Assembly (NCBI RefSeq): GCF_032854445.1
Contig: NC_088305.1
Span: forward strand, 28,978,628-29,042,627
DNA length: 64,000 nt
Reading direction: 5' to 3'
DNA from: Liolophura sinensis
Taxonomy: Eukaryota > Mollusca > Polyplacophora > Chitonida > Chitonidae
The notes below the pieces were generated by a model. That model saw only the letters and a list, made by a program, of their open reading frames with translations, searched no databases and was not told the origin of the DNA. Numbering within the stretch: the stretch's first letter is position 1; each line of letters starts with the position of its first letter. This document shows positions 56,101 to 64,000 of the stretch, in pieces. The translations under genes and the position numbers were made by a program.

Positions 56101-59100
56101 AAACACTGCAAAGGTACTCACTTATACACTTTATTGAAGATAGCTGAATACTTGTCCACAAAAGCTTTCTCCTTAGTCAGAGAAGCAACTGTTCTGATAT
56201 TGTCTATGGCTTCCAGTGAAATCTGGGGAAGAAGAATCGTCTCAAACATGACCATTCACAGACTTTTATAAATACCTGCACGCAACATTCATGAATCTCT
56301 CTTCATGAAGTCACATCATTCCTGGTATGCAATTCTACATGTTCTATTTACTTATTTATTTATATGAGTTTAACGCTGTAATCAAGAATATTTCACTTAT
56401 CTGACGGCAGCGAGAATTAAGGTGGAAGGAAACAGGGCTCTGCCCGGGGAAAACACTTTCCCATTTATGACAGAAGAGGAAGCCAGCATGAGCTGGACTT
56501 GAACTCACAGTGACCACATTGGTAAGCGGCTCTCAATCCTGTGTCATTGCGCTGACATGCTAACAACTTGGGCTGTACATTCTATAACCATTGCTTTATT
56601 TCATATGTGTAGTGTTGAGTTGAAACCAGATCAACTAGGGAAATCTAACTGTGTCTGGCTTCAATATTTTTTCATTTATGATTTCAACTGTAGTCTTAGT
56701 TCTCAATAATAAAGAAATAAAACAAAGAATAATAAATAATACAAAGAGACTTTTCAAATAGGATTCCCACATTTGTTTATACTGATCAATAAAGAAATCA
56801 ATCAATAAAAAAAAAACAAGAAAAAATAATAAATAAATAAATGAAAAAAGAAATAAAGAAAGACTGAAATTAATATTGAAGCCTTGCAGCTTTGCAGACC
56901 TGATACCTGCTCGTTTTGACTTACTTTAGACGCCTCCAGCTGAGAATTACGATCTCCTTTGGCAAATCCCAGCAACATTTTGCCCTGTACAATCCCTGAA
57001 AAAATCATTACAGGAAAGAAGGCAACCACAACGAATGCCAACTTCCACCCAAAGTAGAAGGCTATCGTCAAGGCGACGATGATACTGGCCAGGGATTCCA
57101 TCAGCGTTCCCATCTTCACGCCAGTTGCCTAAAACACACAGAATACCACTCAAATTTAAATTTTTTTATTATTATTTAAGTTGACACCAATTTTATTTTT
57201 CATTTTAAGGGCTTTGAGCTTTCTTTATGGGCGCAGCTGTAAGCTGATGGAGGCCCTGTGATGTCATTGGCTGTTGTGACAGAAGAAGTAGAATTTGGAG
57301 GTGGGGCCTACTTTTGTTTTAAGTACTAAGAGTTGTCGTGGCAACCAGGCACAAATTGCCAGCAGCCGACGGCGTTATCTGTACACTTCTATTCTCATAC
57401 TATTATCATATCTGACGACCAGGCCGAGCAATAGGTTCTAGAAAGTCTTAAGATAACAGAAGAAAGTTCTTAAATTCCTTAGTAAAGAAGGATTTAGTTC
57501 CATGGAAGCCAATAAGCTTCTGGATGCCAGCGATTTAAAAACTACCAAAATATCACGGGGCTAGAGGAAACTTGTTCTCAAAGCAGTATGAGAACTGCAA
57601 CCCAGTGCTACATCCATGGAGCCAGCAGGACAGTGACCAGTCATCGCCTCTGGAAAATGAGGATCCATGTGTGGTCACAGTGCTGCGGTCTCATCAAACA
57701 AGCTGCTTATTCCGCAGATTTAGGGAATGCAAGTCTCAATTGAACCGCAGCAAGCGGTAAGGCTGATTCCCTTTATCTTAATGGTCCGCACAGTGTCCGA
57801 TTGCATTAATCCAGCTGGACCAACCTGTAGATTTACTTAAACTTAAGCTGAAGTTAATTGGTACACCTATGACCAAAGCGCTCTTTTCAAGGGAAGAGTG
57901 GTACTGTTGTTCCTCACAAATCACTAGGTAGCCACCCAGGGCCTAAAACATCGAGTGGGTGAGAGATTTGCAAAAAATATTATTCCCATACAGGTTGCCA
58001 GTTCCCTTTCTGTAAATTTGTCCATTAATGCTCCATTACTGGTTGTAACCAACCTCATCCAGCCGCTCTTCTCAAGCAGTTAAAAAACTAACAATTCGTC
58101 TTGAGCCAAGCTTGTATTCCTTGGCCTGGGAAAAACTCCAAAATGATCGACACGGAGGCAGAAGATATTTTGCTGTCCATTAAGTATGGGTTTGATATCG
58201 TACCACCTGATGCAGACATCATAGTGGTGGAAGCAAATAATCATTTATCTGCCTTATCTTAACAGTTCAAACTTTGATAAACTCCATGCAGCTGTAGTGA
58301 ACGAAATTCAGACTTTCCCACCTAGAGCTGTAAAGGAAGCCAGCATGAGCTGGACCTGAACTCAGACTTTGGTGAGAGGCTCCTGGGTCATTACTTATTC
58401 CCCTCCCCCTCGAACTTATTAACAGTACTTAATATTTACACACCCAATCAACAATGGAATAATCCCCTCATGTTATAGCGCTCTACATAGCGCTCTATGT
58501 GCAAACCCTGAGCTCAATACATTCAGTACTTTCACCATTCCTAACACTTTGTTCAACAATATGCACAAACCCAATCAATGATGGAATATCCCCCTCTTGC
58601 TACTGTGCTCTACATGTGAATAATACCTGAGCTCAATACATGCAGTACTTTTACAGGCACCATTCCTAACATTTTGTTCAACAATATGCACAAACCCAAT
58701 CAATGATGGAATATCCCCCTCTTGCTACTGTGCTCTACATGTGAATAATACCTGAGCTTAATACATGCAGTACTTTTTGAGACACCATCCCTAATATTTT
58801 ATTTAACAATATGTGCACACCCAATCAATGATGGAATATCACACGCTGACTCTGATGCCAATGCTCGGGGTACGACATAAGCTACACCTGTACTTCATAC
58901 AGGTGAGCTAAAAACTACTTCAGCAAAACAAGGCACCACAGATTGTCCACATGTGAACAATAAATAGTTTCCATACTTAAAAATAGATCTCCATCAATGA
59001 GTTTGGTAAAATTTACCTGTGTTCACCTGCTTTTGTTTAATGACAGTAACTTTACAATAAAACGCTGGTTATACGGTCATTTCTACTCATCATTCCGGAT

Positions 59101-62100
59101 TATGTTAATTAGTAATTTGTATCAGATTTGTCAGCTCCTTCAGCAGAGGTAGCAGGCCTAAGACTACAGGTGGCTACATGAGCAGAACAATGTACAATGA
59201 ATCATAATTATGATGAGACAAGTAGGAGGAGTCTTACCCCTTCCACCTGTGCGGAATCATTGGCTAAGACAGCTGCCAAACTCCCCACCTGGTTCCTAGG
59301 TTCATCAAAAAATGATATATCCTGCAAAGTCAAAAGAGAACATAAGCTGGATGGGAAACCATGTTTTCATTTATTTATTTATTTACTCACTTATCATGCT
59401 CATGTATATTCTGTTCCTATTTGTTTAATTATTTAATATTCAATTATTTCATAGTTTACTATTTGTGAACATTTATTTATATTTTAATACTGTATCTCCC
59501 CACAAATTTACCTCAAAAAGTGCACATATAGAGGGGTATAAAAATCGTAAATTTCACTTTTTTCAGGATCCACCTTTGAAAGGACATAGCTCAAAACACC
59601 TTGACTAACATCAATAGATCTCAGAATCTCGTGGAGGAAATTTTCAGTGATATACAGTTATCTTTCTTTTATACATTGATTAGATTTATTTTGCTTCTTT
59701 TTTAGGTACTATTATAAATATTTCGCAGTTAAAAAACATAATCATTTCATTTAAAATTCTCGTGAAGAAAAGGACAGGTGAAACTTCATACCTGTCTCAG
59801 CATTGCCCTGAACGCCATATTCCGCACCCTCATCGTTAGATTGGCACCTGATTTTCCGAAACAGGAAAACTGAAACAAGATAACAGCAGAAGTTCAGACA
59901 AATGGAACACTGACTCTAAAAAACACACATGAAAAGTTTGCATAGTGGAGGAATTTCTAATGACAAACTCACAAGTAAAAGAGAGAAATATTACAAATGG
60001 TTTCACTGACATGACTGAAAAACAGCTTATCAGTGGAAAATATAGACAATGAAGAATGATACCTGTATAGTTTTGAAGAGCCAGACCCCTGCGCCTACAC
60101 CGATGATCATTCCACTCATGAAGTACACCTGGGACCTCTGCTCCTCTGGGTCAGGATTAGCTAGCACCTGGAAATCATAAGCTCTGTGATAACCTGATTG
60201 ATTGATTGACTCAATAAAGATGACTTCTCTGCTCCTCTGTGTCAGGAAAAGCTAACTGGTGAAAAATCTCACACACTGTATTTTTATGAACTGATTCATT
60301 AACAAATTCCATGTTCTATCATTATACACCCTGTGCATACACGAACACTGTACCACTGACCCCAATGTGGTGACTAACAAATTCCATGTTCTATCATTAT
60401 ACACCCTGTGCATACACGAACACTGTACCACTGACCCCAATGTGGTGACTAACAAATTCCATGTTCTATCATTCTACACCCTGTGCATACACGAACACTG
60501 TACCACTGACCCCAATGTGGTGACTAACAAATTCCATGTTCTATCATTATACACCCTGTGCATACACGAACACTGTACCACTGACCCCAATGTGGTGGCT
60601 AACAAATTCCATGTTCTATCATTATACACCCTGTGCATACACGAACACTGTACCACTGACCCCAATGTGGTGACTAACAAATTCCATGTTCTATCATTAT
60701 ACACCCTGTGCATACACGAACACTGTACCACTGACCCCAATGTGGTGACTAAACAATTATCTATTTCTATTATTTCATTTCATTCACCGTTTGCCCACCT
60801 ATAATGATAACAGTCAGTTTTATGGCAGAAGGAAACCAGAATGTTCATGGCAAACCACTGATCTCTCGTGAAGTCACTGATGAACTTTCCCAGATGTAAG
60901 GTACAGATATGCAAACACATCCGCCCACTGACTACATGTAGTCATTTTATTTACCTTTCACACTTACTTTTAAAAGCTCACTGAATATGAGGGCAAACAT
61001 GGGATGGATTCCTCCCACGACCGTAGCGGCGATGCAGCCCACAACGATGTAGAGCCACTCGGGGGAGTTGAGTCTCATGATGCGGGCCACTTCACCCTTC
61101 TGAGCCGTCTCCTCCTACAAAGACAAACCCATATTAAGAATCTGAATGTAGGGTGCTCACCTGATCTTGCGTTTGGAGTAAGTTCATTGACGACATCACA
61201 TCGGAAATTCTCAATCCTTGCCGAAAAATATGCATAAAATAGAAGGGCTATTAAGAGATACAAAACATGACACAGAAATCTTTTTTTTTCTTTTGCTGTT
61301 TTCTAGGATTTTTTTGATTTTTTTTTGTAGGGGGGTGCGGGGGAATAGCTATCTTCATTTCCCACAAAACCTTAGTTTTTGTTCCTTTTTTCCTTTTTAT
61401 GTAGATCTTAAATCCTGGCGTGACCTACGGAGTATACACTCTGGTGAGTAAATGAAACCTGATTAAACAGGTTTCAAGAAGCACGAGGCTCTAAATCTAC
61501 AGAAGTGAGTTTGTCTGGATGGGGTGGGGTGGGGTGGGGTGGGGGGCCTGGGGGCGAGACTAAACGGGAAAGAGCGTAATGGGAGCGCCTTTCTGGTGCT
61601 TACACTAGCAGTGGCTGGTGGGATTTCCCTTTAGCTTAGCTGAAAAATTTCAGATGTGGAGTTCAAATCCCCACGAGACCCAGAAAAAAATACGCGTCCA
61701 CCACAACACAAGTTCACACACAATGTAAATTAACTGGTATTTTGATAAAAATTGTAGACTGTAAAATCTGAGGCCATTTGTGGATTCTTTCCCAACATAG
61801 GTAGCTGGACATGTTACCTATTAAATGGACCTTGTTCCACAAAGTCATCATGGGTAAAGTTGACTGTAACTACCCTTACAACATACGTACATTTTATTTA
61901 ACATGTATGGACAGGGTAGTTACAATAAATTTAGTCTACCATTGCTTTGTGGAACTGGGGTCGAATCCACAAAACTAAGTCGTAGTTTAAAATGCAATTT
62001 TAGACAAGATTTTTGGACTGTTGATATTAAAATTCGACCACGTCCTCAGTGTCAGTGTCAAAAACTAACCGCTGTGATGAGATTTAAAATTTTATACTTA

Positions 62101-62309
62101 AGTCAGAAATGACTTTGTGAAATCGGCCTCAGACCCTTGATGTACCTCTTCTTCTTGCGGTGGCAGCCCCTCTGAGAGCCCCGACAGGTTTCGTCTGAGG
62201 CTTGTACGTGACCCACCACTCCGCAGGCTGCCAGCGCGTCGCAGCTTGGGTGTCAGCAACAGCAACTGTTCCTCATCTGTCTCTTCATCTGTCATGCTGC
62301 TGTCATCAT
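49914..62309 (-). CDS. ABCB1: ABCB1/P-glycoprotein-type ABC transporter, C-terminal half, 13 exons (5' part outside window)
   Basis: ATP-driven exporter of lipophilic compounds in the plasma membrane. Exons (right to left): 62146-62309, 60968-61114, 60063-60167, 59792-59869, 59238-59321, 56925-57128, 56122-56222, 55487-55627, 54108-54264, 53649-53846, 51820-52026, 50604-50750 and 49914-50144. All have GT-AG borders and join in frame (about 654 codons). The first encodes the charged linker, the next eight the second membrane domain (TM7-12). The last four form NBD2: Walker [11 protein letters not shown]-loop [11 protein letters not shown], signature LSGGQKQR, Walker B and D-loop [13 protein letters not shown]-loop IAHRLSTI. 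All catalytic residues are present. The tail [12 protein letters not shown] ends at TGA. The first half of the protein must lie to the right of 64000. It could be one of several ABCB1-like paralogues. Confidence 0.95.
50604..50750 (-). CDS. ABCB1: ABCB1-type exon (signature, Walker B)
   Basis: TTTTTACAG acceptor, [40 protein letters not shown]. 49 codons, AGA/GTAAGT donor. Confidence 0.95.
50784..51115 (-). mobile_element. SINE family C, longest copy
   Basis: TGCGGTTTAACGGCATACTT tail, TGTGTCTTCTTGTGGCAGGA, and an inverted head near AGCTTTGATCCCGGCTGTCC. Intronic. Confidence 0.65.
51515..51620 (-). mobile_element. SINE family A fragment, degenerate
   Basis: TTTATTTGATTGTGTTTGAT, CAGTGGCCAGCATTAAGG and ACCATCAGCAGGTTGCTAAC. 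Confidence 0.55.
51820..52026 (-). CDS. ABCB1: ABCB1-type exon (Q-loop)
   Basis: TTGTTGTAG acceptor, [49 protein letters not shown] donor. 69 codons, phase 0. Confidence 0.94.
52196..52465 (-). mobile_element. SINE family A, full length with poly(T) end
   Basis: A run of more than 20 T replaces the usual (ATTT)n. Then comes GATTGGTGTTTTACGCCGTA through the inverted head GCTAACCGACTGAGCCAAG. Confidence 0.92.
52931..53217 (-). mobile_element. SINE family A with internal tandem duplication
   Basis: The segment ACCATCC(A/G)CAGGTTG(T/C)TGG occurs twice in a row near 53042-53090. The head CTAACCAACTGAGCCACTGA is kept. Confidence 0.88.
53649..53846 (-). CDS. ABCB1: ABCB1-type exon (Walker A)
   Basis: [57 protein letters not shown] donor. 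66 codons, phase 0. Confidence 0.95.
53918..54095 (-). mobile_element. SINE family A fragment with a 62-65-bp tandem duplication
   Basis: CCACCATTATGGTGGGAAGA occurs at about 53928 and 53993. Each is followed by AACCAGGCC(A/G)AATTCCAG. No head or tail. Confidence 0.75.
54108..54264 (-). CDS. ABCB1: ABCB1-type exon (TM12 and link to NBD2)
   Basis: [47 protein letters not shown] donor. 157 bp, phase 2 to 0. Confidence 0.94.
54450..54880. repeat. 52-55-bp minisatellite with a hairpin in each unit, about 7 copies
   Basis: Unit contains TACACCCCATGGTCACATCA and TATACCTCACACTGAGGTGT. ACCTCA-CAC-TGAGGT is a perfect 6-bp stem. In an ABCB1-type intron. Confidence 0.88.
55487..55627 (-). CDS. ABCB1: ABCB1-type exon (TM11)
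   Basis: [46 protein letters not shown] donor. 141 bp, phase 2 to 2. Confidence 0.93.
56122..56222 (-). CDS. ABCB1: ABCB1-type exon (intracellular helix after TM10)
   Basis: [44 protein letters not shown] donor. 101 bp, phase 0 to 2. Confidence 0.93.
56345..56580 (-). mobile_element. SINE family A, diverged, intronic
   Basis: TTTATTTATATGAGTTTAAC, ATATTTCACTTATCTGACGG, TGAGCTGGACTTGAACTCAC and head remnant CATTGCGCTGACATGCTAAC. Confidence 0.8.
56925..57128 (-). CDS. ABCB1: ABCB1-type exon (TM9-TM10)
   Basis: [60 protein letters not shown] donor. 68 codons, phase 0. Confidence 0.95.
57950..58265 (+). mobile_element. Possible retroelement coding remnant
   Basis: [11 protein letters not shown], a stop, then [15 protein letters not shown] has the Cys/His spacing seen before the RT of DIRS- or Ngaro-type elements. 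[18 protein letters not shown] near 58170 recalls the start of an RT region. Stops break it, and the match is by eye only. Confidence 0.35.
58335..58400 (-). mobile_element. SINE family A fragment
   Basis: GAAGCCAGCATGAGCTGGAC and GTGAGAGGCTCCTGGGTCAT. Confidence 0.75.
58440..58840. repeat. About 125-bp tandem repeat, 3 copies
   Basis: CCCAATCAATGATGGAATAT recurs near 58440, 58566, 58691 and 58818 with TGCTCTACATGTGAATAATA inside. Confidence 0.88.
59238..59321 (-). CDS. ABCB1: ABCB1-type exon (coupling region)
   Basis: TTTGCAG acceptor, [37 protein letters not shown] donor. 28 codons, phase 0. Confidence 0.94.
59792..59869 (-). CDS. ABCB1: ABCB1-type exon
   Basis: TTGTTTCAG acceptor, [35 protein letters not shown] donor. 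26 codons, phase 0. Matches the GKAGEILTKRLR-type helix of the family. Confidence 0.93.
60063..60167 (-). CDS. ABCB1: ABCB1-type exon (TM8)
   Basis: [44 protein letters not shown] donor. 35 codons, phase 0. Confidence 0.93.
60297..60750. repeat. 75-bp minisatellite, 6 copies, in an ABCB1-type intron
   Basis: Unit GTGACTAACAAATTCCATGT, TCTATCATTATACACCCTGT, GCATACACGAACACTGTACC, ACTGACCCCAATGTG. 75 bp is 25 codons, so it stays open on both strands. Confidence 0.95.
60968..61114 (-). CDS. ABCB1: ABCB1-type exon (TM7)
   Basis: TTTGTAG acceptor, [47 protein letters not shown] donor. 49 codons, phase 0. Confidence 0.94.
62146..62309 (-). CDS. ABCB1: ABCB1-type exon (regulatory linker)
   Basis: TGACACAG acceptor, phase 1 start. 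An acidic run ([18 protein letters not shown]) is followed by a basic Ser-rich run with two R-R-x-S sites ([16 protein letters not shown]). Ends PPQEEE at GAG/GTACAT in phase 0. The preceding exon is not in the window. Confidence 0.85.
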
Positions 62310-63116
62310 CTGTGTCACAACAACAACGTACGGTAAGAACAGTCTTATGAGATTTGAGCCAAAGGTTGCAGCCATGCAGTGCTATAACATGATCCAGCAT
62401 GAACAATGAAATTATAATTCACTAAAAAAGAAAAAAATTTTTATTCAATTAAGTACAAGCATATTTCTTACTTAGCTTTGAGATAATTAACTTTGAGATA
62501 ATTAAAAATTACAAATATTCACTAATAAGCTTATGATTATTAAAATGCTCCACATGAGACAGGCGAAAATTGCATTAAATCCCATGACAGCTAAAATATT
62601 TCATCTTTGTAGAATAAACTGTTTTTCATTTTATTTTGCTTTTATCTTTTCTGCACTGATAATGCAGAATTGAGAATATTTTACAATAATGGTGCATATT
62701 TTTTAATTTCATTGTGGTTTAACACCATATTCTGGAATATTTCACTTCTACAATGACATTCAGTACCACTGTACTACAACAGTTACATCTTACATCTATA
62801 TCGGATTATATAACAAATTACAGAACAAACAAGAAAGGCTACAAAGACGGAGGCATTAAATAACAAAGCAGATAACTACTGAAACCACAGCAACAAATAT
62901 CCACTTGGACAGATCAATGTGCTGGAAGTTCCTATAGACTTATACACAAGCATCACAGTCAGGCAAGCAATTAGCGTGTACATGTGTGACAATACCAGTT
63001 ATCATAAGTTATCATGGTTATGGGTGATATATCCTCCCAGGGATTTGAAATCCTATTTCCACATATTGAGATGACCAAAATTAAGCTGCTTGGGCTGCAT
63101 GACATAATTAATCAGT
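62310..63116. other. ABCB1-type intron, no exon recognised
   Basis: A degenerate SINE A-like tail (GTGGTTTAACACCATATTCT) lies near 62715. I found no sequence matching the end of NBD1. Confidence 0.5.
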
Positions 63117-63640
63117 TAGAAGTGTGGCGTGTGAACTGACTCTTCCTTAACCAGCTGATTTGTAACATGGAATGTCCAACAGTTAAAAGTGTGGCGTGTG
63201 AACTGACTCTTCCTTAACCAGCTGATTTGTAACATGGAATGTCCAACAGTTAGAAGTGTGGCGTGTGAACTGACTCTTCCTTAACCAGCTGATTTGTAAC
63301 ATGGAATGTCCAACAGTTAGAAGTGTGGCGTGTGAACTGACTCTTCCTTAACCAGCTGTTTTGTAACATGGAATGTCCAACAGTTAGAAGTGTGGCGTGT
63401 GAACTGACTCTTCCTTAACCAGCTGATTTGTAACATGGAATGTCCAACAGTTAGAAGTGTGGCGTGTGAACTGACTCTTCCTTAACCAGCTGTTTTGTAA
63501 CATGGAATGTCCAACAGTTAGAAGTGTGGCGTGTGAACTGACTCTTCCTTAACCAGCTGATTTGTAACATGGAATGTCCAACAGTTAGAAGTGTGGTGTG
63601 TGAACTGACTCTTCCTTAACCAGCTGATGGAATGTCCAAA
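63117..63640. repeat. 67-bp minisatellite, nearly 8 copies
   Basis: Unit ACAGTTAGAAGTGTGGCGTG, TGAACTGACTCTTCCTTAAC, CAGCTGATTTGTAACATGG, AATGTCCA. Diverged GTCCAAACTGACT-like pieces continue to the window end. Confidence 0.95.
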
Positions 63641-64000
63641 TTCACCCAAGGAAGCCGCTTATCGCTAAAAAAAAGGTGTTCAAATTGACTCTTTATCCAA
63701 CTCTTTATTCAAACTGACTTTTTCTCAAACTTATTTGTACAGCCTGGTGTACAAAGTGACTCCTTCATCTTATCACTATTAAAAACAGGATGTCCAAACT
63801 AACTTTTCATCCAGCAGGTAAGTCAACAGAGAACAGACCGTCCAAACTGACACTTACTCCAGCCTCTCAGTAAGACAGAGTGTCCAAACTGTCTCTTCCT
63901 CCTTCTTATCCATAAGAAAGGATGTACAAACTGACACTTCCTATCAGTAAGATATACGGCCTCTGAACTGACTGTTCCTTCAGCTCATCCTGAAGTAAAC

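Noticed and set aside
60367-60804. 145-codon open frame with 25-residue repeats
   Set aside because: It runs through a 75-bp minisatellite, is mirrored on the other strand, and lies in an intron of a gene on the - strand.

Overview
The window is animal nuclear DNA. It has GT-AG introns, coding exons of 34 to 439 bp, many tandem arrays, and tRNA-headed SINEs ending in (AAAT)n or (CTCA)n. The SINE families and the Penelope-like elements are of kinds I associate with lophotrochozoans, most likely a mollusc. The species is an inference.

Left region (1-24 kb). The last lectin exon of a GALNT-type glycosyltransferase gene ends on the + strand at 763. A small gene on the - strand (6230-15439) appears to encode a protein of about 167 residues. 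It has three N-G-T sequons in a coding tandem repeat and two glycine-rich hydrophobic modules joined by a 34-bp micro-exon; I do not recognise the family. Its long intron holds a broken RNase H-type LINE (7138-12107). That LINE carries a 231-bp copy of the host gene's own last exon and 3' UTR, and its tail ends about 15 bp before the next exon. From 16 to 24 kb there are SINEs, a Penelope-like RT remnant, tandem repeats and otherwise featureless DNA.

Middle region (24-46 kb). A complete second GALNT gene lies on the - strand (24248-34951, 11 coding exons, about 661 aa). I could join all exons in phase, from signal anchor to ricin-type lectin domain. The two GALNT genes point toward each other. 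Upstream of it lie a decayed LINE fragment (36.2-38.1 kb), a 58-bp x 33 minisatellite derived from that LINE's RT sequence, two near-identical SINE B copies and a second Penelope-like remnant (43.2-44.7 kb).

Right region (46-64 kb). The 3' half of an ABCB1/P-glycoprotein-type gene lies on the - strand (49914-62309, 13 coding exons). It covers the linker, the second membrane domain and a complete second nucleotide-binding domain. The 5' half lies beyond the right edge. Its introns are full of SINEs and of 53-, 67-, 75- and 125-bp tandem repeats, and an 87-bp array lies just 3' of the stop codon.

Functionally, the GALNT enzymes start mucin-type O-glycosylation in the Golgi and the ABCB1-type pump exports lipophilic compounds at the plasma membrane. 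Nothing in the sequence shows that these genes form one pathway. The most unusual material is the glycine-module gene with its LINE-borne exon copy, the shared 3' tail of the LINE and several SINE families, and arrays that grew out of functional sequence.
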